Positions 35,641 to 44,536 of a stretch of 64,000 bases of DNA are shown here, one piece after another; position 1 is the first letter of the stretch; every line of letters begins with the position of its first letter. Made by a program: the position numbers and the translations under genes. The notes beneath the pieces were generated by a model, which had not been told where the DNA came from, made no database searches, and saw only the letters and a list, made by a program, of their open reading frames with translations. The stretch covers positions 1-64,000 of the forward strand of contig NZ_JAHPZO010000014.1 in NCBI RefSeq assembly GCF_019042655.1, given 5' to 3'. The DNA is from Planococcus sp. CP5-4_YE (lineage in GTDB: Bacteria > Bacillota > Bacilli > Bacillales_A > Planococcaceae).

Positions 35641-36945
35641 TTACTCGCCGCGGTCTGCTTCCCATGCGGCTTTTGCTGAATCGACCACTTCGTCCCAGCT
35701 CGCTTCATCGCTCAAGTATTTCTGGATGTTGGCACCCAGTTCATCTTGGCCCCATCCAGTCGGATAGCCCATGAAGACCCAACCGATTGTGTCGCCTGCT
35801 TCTGAAGCATCGTAAATTGTTTTGGACATCGGATCGGTAATTTTGGATGTGTCATATCCTTCGTATGCAGGAATGAATTTGAAATCTTCCAAAACGGCTG
35901 TTTTCCCAGCATCGGAAGTGTAGAGCCAATCAAGGAAATCTTTTGATGCTGTCACCACTTCTTCATCTTGGTTCGAGTTGACGCCCCAATACATCGGTAC
36001 GCCGACTGGCAATCCGCTTTCTTCCAAACCTTCTACTGGAATCGGCATCATGCCAACGCCGGAGTCTGCCAATTCCTGATCGATGCCGGCAATCGAACCA
36101 TAAGCCCAGTTTCCTTGCTGGATAATCGCCACGCGCTCAAGTGAGAACAACTCCTCCACTTGTTGTGAATAGTCGAGGCTGACTGTTGGTTGTTTGGAAT
36201 ATTCATTTTGAAGATCAAGGATTTTCTTGAAGCCTTCGCCATATTCAAAATCGATTGCTTCCGCATCATAGGCCGTCAATACATTGCTATCAAATTCAGG
36301 CGCAATGAAGGTGTTTGACAAGTGAAGCCCTGTGACCCACGTTTCTTTCCCTGGCAAGGCAAAGACCGATTCAAGTCCAAGTTCGTCTTTTTTCGAATCG
36401 AGCGTTTTCACCGCTTCTTCTAAACTTGCGTAATCAGTAATGGAGGCGGCATCGATTCCCGCTTCCTCGAACAGGCGGGTATTGTAGATGAATCCGTAGC
36501 CCTCCTGGTTATATGGCAATCCGAGCACTTCCGACTCAACTGTTACACCATCAAGCGTTCCTTCAAGAGCTGCATCTGCTGCTCCTGTATCAGACAGGTC
36601 TGTCAAATTGTCTTTCCAATCTGCTACATCCTGAGGACCGCCAATGTTGAAGATGGCTGGTTCGTTGCCTGAAGCAAAACGAGAACGAAGCGCAGCGCCG
36701 TAATCTTCGCCGCCACCGACTGTCGTGATCTCGATATTGACGTCAGGATTTTCTTCCTCATATTGCGCGACTACATCTTCAAACTGGTCTTTAAACTCCA
36801 CTTTGAATTGGAAGATATCGACTGTTACTTGCTCACCGCCGCCTTCTGCTGTTGATCCGTCATCTCCTGAACTACACGCTGCTAGTGCCCCCGCTGACAA
36901 TAAAACAGATGCCATTAACCCCTTGCTGAACTTTAATTCCTTCAC
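35641..36945 (-). CDS. ABC sugar importer substrate-binding lipoprotein, MalE-like
   Basis: The 434-residue protein starts with a lipoprotein signal (KGLMASVLLSAGALAAC, lipobox Cys near residue 23) and has an extracellular solute-binding family 1 fold. The GTG at 36945 is used as start because GGGGGAG lies six bases upstream and it begins a proper signal peptide. It is the first gene of the operon binding protein, two permeases, LacI repressor, alpha-glucosidase. Substrate is probably maltose or maltodextrin, judged by the partner enzyme. Confidence 0.92.
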   Translation of the reverse strand: MKELKFSKGLMASVLLSAGALAACSSGDDGSTAEGGGEQVTVDIFQFKVEFKDQFEDVVAQYEEENPDVNIEITTVGGGEDYGAALRSRFASGNEPAIFNIGGPQDVADWKDNLTDLSDTGAADAALEGTLDGVTVESEVLGLPYNQEGYGFIYNTRLFEEAGIDAASITDYASLEEAVKTLDSKKDELGLESVFALPGKETWVTGLHLSNTFIAPEFDSNVLTAYDAEAIDFEYGEGFKKILDLQNEYSKQPTVSLDYSQQVEELFSLERVAIIQQGNWAYGSIAGIDQELADSGVGMMPIPVEGLEESGLPVGVPMYWGVNSNQDEEVVTASKDFLDWLYTSDAGKTAVLEDFKFIPAYEGYDTSKITDPMSKTIYDASEAGDTIGWVFMGYPTGWGQDELGANIQKYLSDEASWDEVVDSAKAAWEADRGE

Positions 36946-36966
36946 TTGAACTCCCCCTTTGAGTTG

Positions 36967-37072
36967 TTGTGCAAACGATTGCACAATAGAGCAGAAAAAA
37001 ATGGAAACTCCTTGGTAAGCGTTTCCAACTGATAATTAATAACAGATTATCACAATGAAAACGTTTGCACAA
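36967..37072 (-). promoter_or_regulatory. operator pair and cre site of the maltose operon
   Basis: O1 at 36967-36986 is a perfect palindrome (TTGTGCAA-ACGA-TTGCACAA) just upstream of the first ribosome site. O2 at about 37053-37072 keeps one full half-site (TTGCACAA). Between them TTGGAAACGCTTACCAA (37028-37012) matches the CcpA cre consensus WTGNAARCGNWWNCAW at 15 of 16 positions. The layout predicts induction by substrate and repression by preferred carbon sources. Confidence 0.75.
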
Positions 37073-37212
37073 TCTATTTTTTAAATTTTTCAACTGTTTT
37101 TTTTGAAACTTGTATTTACCATCACAATCAAGCGTCCCATTTGCCCTGCAAAAGCTGTTCAACTTAGAAATTGATTGCAGGGCCTGGGAAACTTTTCAGC
37201 ATAAACAGATGC

Positions 37213-38085
37213 TTACCTATCTAGAACGAGGAGCGCTGCCCCCAGCATGCCGGCATCATTTTCGAATTGCGCCACTTCCACCGGTAATGGATTCAGCAGC
37301 ACATTCGCCAAGTGGCGATTCAATTCATCGATCCAGGCCGCCGCCGATTCCGATACACCCCCGCCGATGATCAGCATGTCCATATCGAAGATCGCCTGTA
37401 AGCTGCCGATATAAATCGCCAAGTCTTCGGTAAATGCAGCGACCAGCTTTTTCGCCCCGGCATCTGTTTTAGCCAGTTCGAATAATTCCGGCGGCGTCAC
37501 CGATAGACCTGCTTCACCTATTCGCCGGACGAGGGCAGTACCAGACACATACTGCTCCGCGCAGCCAAGCCGGCCACATGCGCAGCGCGCGCCGTTCGGA
37601 TACAAAATCATATGGCCAAGTTCCGCAGCCCCGCCGTGCGTCCCGCCGCTCAACAGCTTGCCATCCCAGATGATGCCGCCCCCAAGCCCAGTGCCGAGCG
37701 TGATGCAGACGACACGGCCAAGCCCTGTTGCGGCGCCGAATGTCGCTTCAGCGAGCGCTGCGCAATTGGCATCGTTCTCCACTTCCACATATCGCCCTGA
37801 CGCTTGTTCTAATGGTGCTTTTACTTCTGTCCCGGTCCAGCCCGGCAGCATATCGCCGGCGAAAACGATGCGCCCTGCTTGCGGGTCGACAAATCCATGC
37901 GTCCCGATGCCGATTGCGGACACGTCGGGATGCTCCTTTAAAAATAACAGCACTTGACGTTCCAAATATGGATACAGTGGAAACTCCGTTTTTACTTGAC
38001 GCTCTGCGAGTATCCGTCCTTCTCTATCGATAACGCCCATGCGGATTTTCGTTCCTCCAATATCTACCCCGATTACTGTGCTCAT
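37213..38085 (-). CDS. ROK-family sugar kinase
   Basis: The 290-residue ROK protein has the N-terminal ATP phosphate loop VIGVDIGGTKIRMGV, the catalytic stretch VENDANCAALAE, LGTGLGGGII and the ROK zinc/signature region CACGRLGCAEQY (about 162-173). No helix-turn-helix precedes it, so it is a kinase, not a repressor. Phosphorylation of glucose freed by the alpha-glucosidase encoded just upstream is the likely role. The ATG at 38085 has AGGA eight bases upstream; an ATG nine bases earlier is possible. It forms a two-gene operon with the third alpha-glucosidase. Confidence 0.88.
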   Translation of the reverse strand: MSTVIGVDIGGTKIRMGVIDREGRILAERQVKTEFPLYPYLERQVLLFLKEHPDVSAIGIGTHGFVDPQAGRIVFAGDMLPGWTGTEVKAPLEQASGRYVEVENDANCAALAEATFGAATGLGRVVCITLGTGLGGGIIWDGKLLSGGTHGGAAELGHMILYPNGARCACGRLGCAEQYVSGTALVRRIGEAGLSVTPPELFELAKTDAGAKKLVAAFTEDLAIYIGSLQAIFDMDMLIIGGGVSESAAAWIDELNRHLANVLLNPLPVEVAQFENDAGMLGAALLVLDR

Positions 38086-38106
38086 TCTCTCCATCCTTCC
38101 TTACAT

Positions 38107-39717
38107 TCATTCATCCATTTTGCCTTCTTTATCATGGAAGCATACAGCTTCATATGCTCTAAGCTGCATCGCATCTCGATGTTCTTGAGGCGGGTAATTG
38201 CTGATCAGCACCTTGCCCTTTGGAACCGGCAATTCGCGAGGCGTTTCGGAGAAATTGCAGTAAACCGTCAATTGCTCATCTGCCTTTTTCCGTGTGTACG
38301 CAAAAACTTCTTCGTCTTCCTGATACAATAATTCAAAATTGCCTTCTGTGATGACTGGCAAGTCTTTTCGGAACGCAATCAATTTTTGGTAATAGCTGAA
38401 GACAGAATCTTCTTCATGCCGGTCTTCTGCATTGATTTCCGTATAATTCAGGTTGACGGAAATCCACGGCTGTCCTTTAGTAAAACCTGCATTTTCAGAA
38501 GCGTCCCAGTGCATTGGCGTTCTCGCATTATCACGGCCTTTTGCGTGAATTGCTTTCATAAGCTCCTCGTGCGCAATACCTTGTGCCCGCTTTTCTTTAT
38601 ACATATTTAAGGTTTCAATGTCCTGGTAATCATCAATGGCTGAAAATGCCACATTGGTCATGCCCAGTTCTTCCCCTTGGTAAATATACGGTGTCCCTTG
38701 CAGGAAATGAAGGCACGTGGCAAGCATTTTCGCCGATTGCTTGCGGTACTTTCCGTCATTTCCAAAGCGAGAGACGATGCGCGGCTGGTCGTGGTTGTTC
38801 CAATACAAGCTGTTCCAGCCTTTTTCGAAAAGCTCCACTTGCCATTTTTCCAGGTTTTCTTTTAAATCCGGAAGGTGCAGTGGCTGGAGCTCCCATTTTC
38901 CGCTTGGCCCCTGGTCCAGGTTCATATGTTCGAAAGTGAAAATCATGTTCAATTCATTGCGCCCAGGGCCCGTATACAACTTGGCATCTGCTGTTGCGGC
39001 GCCTGGCATTTCCCCGACTGTGACAATGTCGTAATCGGATAATACTTTTTCATTCATCTCCTGCAAAAATTCATGGACACGCGGGCCGTTGAAGAAGTGT
39101 GGCGTACCATCGCCATTGATGCCGTCCGGGAAATCCTGGTTTTTGGAAATCATATTGATGACGTCCATGCGGAAACCATCGACCCCTTTATCGAGCCACC
39201 AGCGCATCATTTGATACACTTCATGTCGCAGCTCTTCGTTCTCCCAGTTCAGATCAGGCTGCTTCTTGGAGAACAGATGCAAGTAGTATTGCTGCCTCTT
39301 TTCATCGAACTGCCAAGCCGGACCGCTGAAGAAAGAGCGCCAATTGTTCGGCTGATCTTTCCAGATGTAATAGTCAGGGTGCTCCGTGAACCAATTGTGC
39401 TCGTCAGACGTATGATTGACGACCAAATCCATGACAAGGCGCATCCCACGCTCGTGAATGCCTTCAAGCATGCGGTCGAAATCGTCCATCGTCCCGAATT
39501 CCTGCATGATCTTTTGGTAATCGCGGATGTCATAGCCATTGTCATCATTCGGTGAATCGTAGACGGGCGATAGCCATAACACATCGACCCCAAGTTCCGC
39601 CAGATAATCCAGCTTGCTGATGATTCCTTGAATGTCGCCGATTCCGTCACCGTTGGAATCCATGAAACTTCTCGGATAAATTTGATATACAACTGCTTTC
39701 TTCCACCACTCTGTCAT
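38107..39717 (-). CDS. GH13 oligo-1,6-glucosidase-like alpha-glucosidase, copy 3
   Basis: The 536-residue GH13_31 enzyme has nucleophile Asp185 in GFRMDVIN, acid/base Glu in TVGEMPG and the NNHDQPR aspartate. Val186 after the nucleophile is the residue linked to alpha-1,6 specificity in isomaltases and oligo-1,6-glucosidases, in contrast to Ala in the other two copies. It also lacks the SRSSxDNPKRDWY loop and has a short EHPDYYIW loop instead. The ATG at 39717 has GCAGG seven bases upstream; two earlier ATGs have no site. It is co-transcribed with the ROK kinase. Confidence 0.9.
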   Translation of the reverse strand: MTEWWKKAVVYQIYPRSFMDSNGDGIGDIQGIISKLDYLAELGVDVLWLSPVYDSPNDDNGYDIRDYQKIMQEFGTMDDFDRMLEGIHERGMRLVMDLVVNHTSDEHNWFTEHPDYYIWKDQPNNWRSFFSGPAWQFDEKRQQYYLHLFSKKQPDLNWENEELRHEVYQMMRWWLDKGVDGFRMDVINMISKNQDFPDGINGDGTPHFFNGPRVHEFLQEMNEKVLSDYDIVTVGEMPGAATADAKLYTGPGRNELNMIFTFEHMNLDQGPSGKWELQPLHLPDLKENLEKWQVELFEKGWNSLYWNNHDQPRIVSRFGNDGKYRKQSAKMLATCLHFLQGTPYIYQGEELGMTNVAFSAIDDYQDIETLNMYKEKRAQGIAHEELMKAIHAKGRDNARTPMHWDASENAGFTKGQPWISVNLNYTEINAEDRHEEDSVFSYYQKLIAFRKDLPVITEGNFELLYQEDEEVFAYTRKKADEQLTVYCNFSETPRELPVPKGKVLISNYPPQEHRDAMQLRAYEAVCFHDKEGKMDE

Positions 39718-39800
39718 TTGCTCGCCTGCTTTCCTGAGGATATATTCATTTCTTTTCATCATACGGAAAATTGGAAAAGAAACACAGAACTTTTTAAGTA

Positions 39801-39848
39801 AACCTTTATTAAAAGTAAGTTGACTTAAAATAATTTATTCTCTATACT
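39801..39848 (+). promoter_or_regulatory. bioY promoter with possible biotin operator
   Basis: A -35 TTGACT (39820-39825), 17-base spacer and -10 TATACT (39843-39848) make a strong promoter. The sequences AAGTAAACC (about 39795-39803) and AGTTGACTT (39817-39825) are loosely inverted and might be a BirA operator, since the consensus halves are TTGTTAACC and GGTTAACAA. The promoter is well supported, the operator weakly. Confidence 0.6.
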
Positions 39849-39881
39849 CAATTTTAGTACATAGTAAGTGGAGGGTTTTTC

Positions 39882-40466
39882 ATGACAACTTCAGTAAGCA
39901 GATCCAGCAATCATTCGCGTACCTTAACACTCGTGCACATCGCCATGTTCGCAGCGCTCATGGCGATTGGCGCCAATATCTCTTCCTTCCTGATCGTCGG
40001 GGGCGTGCCGATTACTTTGCAGACGTTCTTCGCGGTGCTCGCCGGCATCCTGCTTGGCAAGCGTCTAGGCGCTGCATCGATGATTGTCTACGCTGCAATC
40101 GGACTTGCCGGCGTCCCGGTCTTCGCCAAGTTTTCGGGTGGAATGGACACCTTGATCTCGCCGACATTCGGCTTTATCGTGTCTTACATCTTCACCGCTT
40201 TTGCAGCAGGTTGGATCGCGGAGAAAATGCCTTCCAAAAAAGGATTTATCTTCGCGGCTCTTGTAGCGACAGCCGTCAATTACGTGTTCGGCACCAACTG
40301 GATGTACGCCGCCTATAAACTATGGTTTGCTGCGCCGGAAGGCTTCACTTACGGCATGGCATGGGCTTGGATGGCGGTTCCGCTTCCAAAGGACGTGCTG
40401 CTCGCTATTTTCGCCGGCTTGTTCGGCTTCCGGATCCAACCCATTATTAATAAATACTTGCCTTAA
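39882..40466 (+). CDS. bioY: biotin transporter BioY (ECF S component)
   Basis: The 194-residue integral membrane protein has six hydrophobic segments and BioY hallmarks: ALMAIGANISSFLIVGGVPITLQTFFAVLAGILLG, split here as GGVPITLQTF with GILLGKRLGA, and YAAIGLAGVPVFAKFSGG. It binds biotin and works with shared EcfAA'T units encoded elsewhere. GGAGGG precedes the ATG. It is monocistronic. Confidence 0.95.
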   Translation: MTTSVSRSSNHSRTLTLVHIAMFAALMAIGANISSFLIVGGVPITLQTFFAVLAGILLGKRLGAASMIVYAAIGLAGVPVFAKFSGGMDTLISPTFGFIVSYIFTAFAAGWIAEKMPSKKGFIFAALVATAVNYVFGTNWMYAAYKLWFAAPEGFTYGMAWAWMAVPLPKDVLLAIFAGLFGFRIQPIINKYLP

Positions 40467-40470
40467 CAGG

Positions 40471-40510
40471 AAAAGCCAATTGCCGGAATTTCGGCAATTG
40501 GCTTATTTTT
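40471..40510. terminator. bidirectional terminator between bioY and panE-like gene
   Basis: Perfect 13-base arms AAGCCAATTGCCG/CGGCAATTGGCTT are followed by ATTTTT on the plus strand. It overlaps the stop of the convergent gene. Confidence 0.92.
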
Positions 40511-41459
40511 GTACGCTCGGTTCATCCACGCGCAGCTTGTAATTTTGTTCGATTATGCGGATCAACCCGGCCAGGCTGGCATTGACGGGCGTTTCGATTC
40601 CGTGTTTTCCCCCCAGCTTCACGATGCCTCCATTGATGACATCGATTTCCGTCTGGCGCTTCTTCAAAATATCCATGAGCATCGATGATTTATTGCCGCC
40701 GATATCTTGCCGGCCCATTCTCAAGCATTCTTCAACAACTGCCTCCACGTCCGCATCCACTCCTTCCGCACGGGCGACGAGCACCGCTTCTGCCGTAACC
40801 GCCCGCAGCAAGTTCTCCCCTTCCGGCGTATTGAGGATGTCTCCGTTCTTCAGACGGGTCAGTGCTGTGACAGAATTGAAAGCGGCATTGACGAATAATT
40901 TATTCCAAATGACCGCGTTGACATCCGTAGACACTTCCGTTTTCATGTCTGCTTGGCTGAGTCTTTCCGCAAAAGCTTCGAGCGTCTTGCTGGCAGTGCC
41001 TTCTTCGACATTGCCCAAATAGTTTATGCCCCAGCCCCTGTGCAGAATCGTGCCATCGTGTTCAACGCTCGCACCGTGACCGAGTGTTCCGGACACGACA
41101 GTGTTCTTTGGAAACAGTTGCTGGATGGTGTCGGCGTTGCCGATGCCATTTTGCATCGTGACGATCACCGTGTCCTCAGACAGCTTGCCGCGCAGCTTCC
41201 CGAGCACTGCTTCGTTGGCCTGGGCTTTCAACAGGACGAGTAGAATGTCCGCCTGCTCGTCGGCTTTCAAGTCTTGTACGATTTCCAGATTGATTTGCGT
41301 AACCGAATTATCTTTTTCGACGATGCGCAAACCTTGCTGATTGATGGTTTCCACGTGGCTATTCAAGCGATTGTACAGGCAGACGTCTTCCCCGCTTGCC
41401 TTCAATTTTCCGCCGGTAAGACACGCCATCGCGCCTGCTCCAGCAATTAAAATCTTCAT
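40503..41459 (-). CDS. panE: 2-dehydropantoate 2-reductase family protein
   Basis: The 318-residue protein has the N-terminal dinucleotide motif (MKILIAGAGAMACLTGGKL; GxGxxxxxxG at residues 7-16), the middle NGIGNAD segment and the catalytic lysine region WNKLFVNAAFNSVTAL. It would reduce ketopantoate with NADPH for pantothenate and CoA synthesis. The ATG at 41459 follows GGAGGAGG and begins the Rossmann strand; the 31 upstream in-frame codons lack these. It stands alone, so related ketopantoate-reductase-like roles (another 2-keto acid) remain possible. Confidence 0.88.
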   Translation of the reverse strand: MKILIAGAGAMACLTGGKLKASGEDVCLYNRLNSHVETINQQGLRIVEKDNSVTQINLEIVQDLKADEQADILLVLLKAQANEAVLGKLRGKLSEDTVIVTMQNGIGNADTIQQLFPKNTVVSGTLGHGASVEHDGTILHRGWGINYLGNVEEGTASKTLEAFAERLSQADMKTEVSTDVNAVIWNKLFVNAAFNSVTALTRLKNGDILNTPEGENLLRAVTAEAVLVARAEGVDADVEAVVEECLRMGRQDIGGNKSSMLMDILKKRQTEIDVINGGIVKLGGKHGIETPVNASLAGLIRIIEQNYKLRVDEPSVQK

Positions 41460-41584
41460 CCCATTCCTCCTCCATAGATGTCTGTTTCCTTTCTTTACTA
41501 TACCAAAAAGAAGCTGTTCCGAAAGGCCATGAATCCTCTCCCTCCCGAACAAAGCTGTATTACATTCATAAAAAGAGGATGATA

Positions 41585-41712
41585 TTTAATCCGATAGCCG
41601 CTTTCGGGCCCGCAGGACGCGGGTCATGAAGCTGGCACGACAGGACGTCGCGTTGTTAGCTCTGTAACTTCGTGGCTCCTACATCTGGATTTTTATCAGC
41701 TGGTGCTAAAAT
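41585..41712. repeat. dispersed intergenic repeat remnant
   Basis: The gene-free stretch between the panE-like start and the next terminator contains a GC-rich block (cgctttcgggcccgcagg ... tggctcctacatctgg) unlike the flanking AT-rich sequence. I recall similar blocks recurring between genes of Bacillaceae and Planococcaceae genomes. It has internal complementarity such as CCCGCAGGACGCGGG. No reading frame is convincing. Copy number cannot be judged from this window. Confidence 0.4.
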
Positions 41713-41715
41713 CGC

Positions 41716-41766
41716 AAAAAAAAAAACCACTGGAAAAGAATTAGTTATAATTTCTCCAGTGGTTTT
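41716..41766 (-). terminator. terminator of the YkvI-like gene
   Basis: Arms AAAACCACTGGA/TCCAGTGGTTTT are separated by a 20-base loop, with more than ten T following on the minus strand. Confidence 0.9.
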
Positions 41767-41797
41767 ATCTTATAAGTTTGTGAGGTAACCTCTTTTA

Positions 41798-42880
41798 TTA
41801 GTTTGTTGCTTTGTTGTCTCGCTTGGCTTTGTCGTTTTTGCCCACTTTGCGGATATCCGCTAAGATCAATGCCCCGATCAACAGCAAGCCGAGATAGCCG
41901 ACTGCCGGGTACAGATAATTGACTAGTGACGTAAAGCCAACAAAGCTGAGCGCAAAAGCGATCAATCCGGCAATGATCACGAAAATCCGAAATTTTTTCG
42001 TTCCTATGTCCGCAAATCGCGCGGAGAACGACAGCAGCATACTTACAGCGGTATTGTAAATCATTGCAAAAATGACGACTGACATAATGATGCCGAGGAT
42101 CGGCGAAATGTCGTCCCCGATGGCAAGCATCGGCAAATCTGCTCCTCCGACGACGTCCACTTTAGCGAATATCGCCACGTAGCTGAGTAAAATTAAAGCC
42201 CCGAATATTAATCCGCCAATCAATCCGCCCCGTGCTGCCACTTTCTCGTCTTGTTCAGCTCCGCCCATGACGAGCGACATCGACGCACCGAGCGCAATGG
42301 CTAACGACACGTAATTGATTGCTGATAATAGCCAAAACGGTGTGGCAGAAAGCTGCTCTTTTGCCACTGGATCGAGTGCACCAAAACTGCTGTCCATCGT
42401 AAAGACACTATAAACTGTAATCCCAATTACCATCAAAATAAGAAATGGTGTAATGCTGGAAATAACAGTAATCACTTTTTTAACGTTCATCATGATTGTG
42501 ATGATCACAAGCACAATCATTAGACTACGCCCAAATGCCGGTGCCAGGTCGAATTGTTGGGAGAAGATGGAGCCAGCTCCTGCTATCATAACCACTAAGA
42601 CTCCAAACAAGGTCAAAATCAATGTATAATCGATTACTTTTCCGAGCCACTTCCCGCTAATACGGTAGACCACGTCTTCATGCGAAGTCGTTTGCATACG
42701 GCTTCCGAGACGTGTCAAAATCATTCCGATATAACCGAATAATGCGGTAGCGACCAAGACGCCGCCTATACCCCAATATCCATAACTAGTAAAATATTGC
42801 AAAATCTCTTGTCCTGAAGCGAAGCCAGCGCCGACGACAATTCCGATAAAAGCACTGGCTATTTTCAAGCTTCTTCTCAT
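41798..42880 (-). CDS. YkvI-family membrane protein (APC/LeuT-fold transporter)
   Basis: The 360-residue protein has about ten membrane segments. The N-terminal stretch IASAFIGIVVGAGFASGQEILQYF resembles the unwound first helix of LeuT-fold amino acid carriers and is a hallmark of B. subtilis YkvI. The tail is short and charged. AGAGG lies just before the ATG. It is monocistronic. The transported solute is unknown. Confidence 0.85.
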   Translation of the reverse strand: MRRSLKIASAFIGIVVGAGFASGQEILQYFTSYGYWGIGGVLVATALFGYIGMILTRLGSRMQTTSHEDVVYRISGKWLGKVIDYTLILTLFGVLVVMIAGAGSIFSQQFDLAPAFGRSLMIVLVIITIMMNVKKVITVISSITPFLILMVIGITVYSVFTMDSSFGALDPVAKEQLSATPFWLLSAINYVSLAIALGASMSLVMGGAEQDEKVAARGGLIGGLIFGALILLSYVAIFAKVDVVGGADLPMLAIGDDISPILGIIMSVVIFAMIYNTAVSMLLSFSARFADIGTKKFRIFVIIAGLIAFALSFVGFTSLVNYLYPAVGYLGLLLIGALILADIRKVGKNDKAKRDNKATN

Positions 42881-43054
42881 AAAATCCTCTCCCTTTTCCT
42901 GATGGTGATTACCATAGATGCTTATAAAAATGTGTTTTATGTAGATATTTTTTCATACCCTTAGTATGGGGGGGATCAAACAAATCCTTGCATTTCGCGG
43001 CCTTTTCGCTTATTCTTCCTTATTAGTAATAGAAGCTGAAAGGCGGAGAGAACA

Positions 43055-43618
43055 GTGGATTTGGCAGAGTTTGAACGAACGATTGAAAATTTCATCGGCC
43101 AGGCAGGACTTTGGGCGCCGCTTTTGTTCATATTGCTTCATTTAATCCGACCGCTGTTGTTTCTGCCGGTCATCGCCGTATGCATCGCAGGCGGATTTCT
43201 TTTCGGCTTTTTCCAAGGTGCCCTGCTGTCTTTTATCGGATTAACACTGATGAGTTTTATTTCTTATATGATGATTAATAAATTTCCTCGCTTCCGAGCC
43301 AAACTCGCTGCCTTGAAAGATAAATGGTTTCCTGATCGCAACCTGACCGTTTCCCAAGTGATGATTTTGCGTGTCATGCCCTTTGTCCATTTTCACCTGC
43401 TGTCATTTTACTTGATGGAAATGACTAATACACGCCGTGAATATATGTATTACTCCGCGCTCGGTTTGATTGCCCCGGCTATCCTGTATACCGCTTTTGG
43501 CAGGGCCATTTCACAATTCCCTTGGTACACGACACTCAGCATGTTCCTATTGCTTGCTGCAATTTTCAGCTTTATCGACAAATGGCATAGCCGCAAGCAT
43601 AAATTGGATAAAACCTAA
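43055..43618 (+). CDS. TVP38/TMEM64 (DedA-related) membrane protein
   Basis: The 187-residue protein has the VTT-domain pattern: LIRPLLFLPVIAVCIAGG at about residues 30-47, FLFGFFQGALLSFIG, and RVMPFVHFHLLSFYLM with re-entrant loops and about five helices. Such proteins are linked to lipid scrambling or membrane homeostasis. The start is GTG with GGCGGAGAG upstream. It is followed by a hairpin and then the alpha/beta hydrolase. Confidence 0.85.
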   Translation: MDLAEFERTIENFIGQAGLWAPLLFILLHLIRPLLFLPVIAVCIAGGFLFGFFQGALLSFIGLTLMSFISYMMINKFPRFRAKLAALKDKWFPDRNLTVSQVMILRVMPFVHFHLLSFYLMEMTNTRREYMYYSALGLIAPAILYTAFGRAISQFPWYTTLSMFLLLAAIFSFIDKWHSRKHKLDKT

Positions 43619-43653
43619 CAAGCGCAGACGGGCTTCCGTTTGCGCTTGTGTTA
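43618..43653 (+). terminator. weak terminator hairpin after the TVP38 gene
   Basis: Arms ACAAGCGCA/TGCGCTTGT enclose a 13-base loop with a weak T tract (GTTATT). Confidence 0.55.
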
Positions 43654-43698
43654 TTGAGGTATAGTAAAATAGTAGATAGAAATGAGAGGAAGAAAATA

Positions 43699-44475
43699 AT
43701 GCCTATATTTACCCAAAACGACACTAGCCTGTATTACGAAGATATTGGAAGCGGCCAGCCGCTGCTCCTGTTTCATGGATTGACCAGCAGCTCTGCCATG
43801 TTTTACCGTGAAATCAATTTTTTTCGAACAAAGCGTCGCATCATTGCGCTGGATTCGAGAGGCCACGGCCACTCGGCCAAACCTGGTTCCTATTCACTTG
43901 ATGACCATATCGAAGATGCCGCCGCGTTATTGGATTACTTGGAACTGGACTCCGTCGATATACTAGGAGTCTCGATGGGAAGTTATATTGCACAAGGATT
44001 AGCCGCGAGACGTCCAGAACGCGTGCGCAAATTATTATTGGTCGCTACCAAATCCCACGGCGAACAATCTTCCATGGCCGAATTATTCGAACGCCATGCC
44101 GAAGATTTCAACGGCATATCTATCCACGACAAGCTGGATAAAGCACAAGGCTATATGTTCCACCGTTTGACGGCAGTCAAGAAATGGCAGGAAAAAACGG
44201 CTCAGAACAGCCCCCAATTGACGATGGAACAGCAAGGCATTGCGTCGAACGCATTGGAGGGTTTTGATTTACGTCCCAAAATTACTGGCATCACTGCAGA
44301 AACCTTGGTCATCAGCGGGCGCTACGACGAATTAAACCCGCCTGATAGAGGACGCGAGACCGCCCAGCTCATCCAGCACGCCAGCTTCATGGAATTCAAG
44401 CGTTCTGGCCATGCACCGAACGTCGAACAACCTCGCCTGTTTCTCGGCATCGCTGAAAACTTTCTCGACGATTGA
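43699..44475 (+). CDS. alpha/beta-fold hydrolase
   Basis: The 258-residue protein shows the nucleophile elbow GVSMGS with Ser92, an acid near Asp210 (SGRYDELN) and His238 (SGHAPN), plus the oxyanion stretch LLFHGLTSS near residue 26. It resembles 3-oxoadipate enol-lactonase-like and esterase members. The ATG at 43699 follows GAGAGGAAG; earlier in-frame codons do not have a site. The substrate cannot be told from sequence. Confidence 0.88.
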   Translation: MPIFTQNDTSLYYEDIGSGQPLLLFHGLTSSSAMFYREINFFRTKRRIIALDSRGHGHSAKPGSYSLDDHIEDAAALLDYLELDSVDILGVSMGSYIAQGLAARRPERVRKLLLVATKSHGEQSSMAELFERHAEDFNGISIHDKLDKAQGYMFHRLTAVKKWQEKTAQNSPQLTMEQQGIASNALEGFDLRPKITGITAETLVISGRYDELNPPDRGRETAQLIQHASFMEFKRSGHAPNVEQPRLFLGIAENFLDD

Positions 44476-44505
44476 GCTTCATTCAATAGACTATACAAAA
44501 ATAAG

Positions 44506-44536
44506 AAAGCACGGCGCAAAAATGCGCCGTGCTTTT
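44506..44536. terminator. terminator hairpin, copy A of an identical pair
   Basis: The arms AAAGCACGGCGCA and TGCGCCGTGCTTT enclose AAAA. The 31-base sequence recurs identically at 44848-44878. This copy ends the alpha/beta hydrolase gene. Confidence 0.9.
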
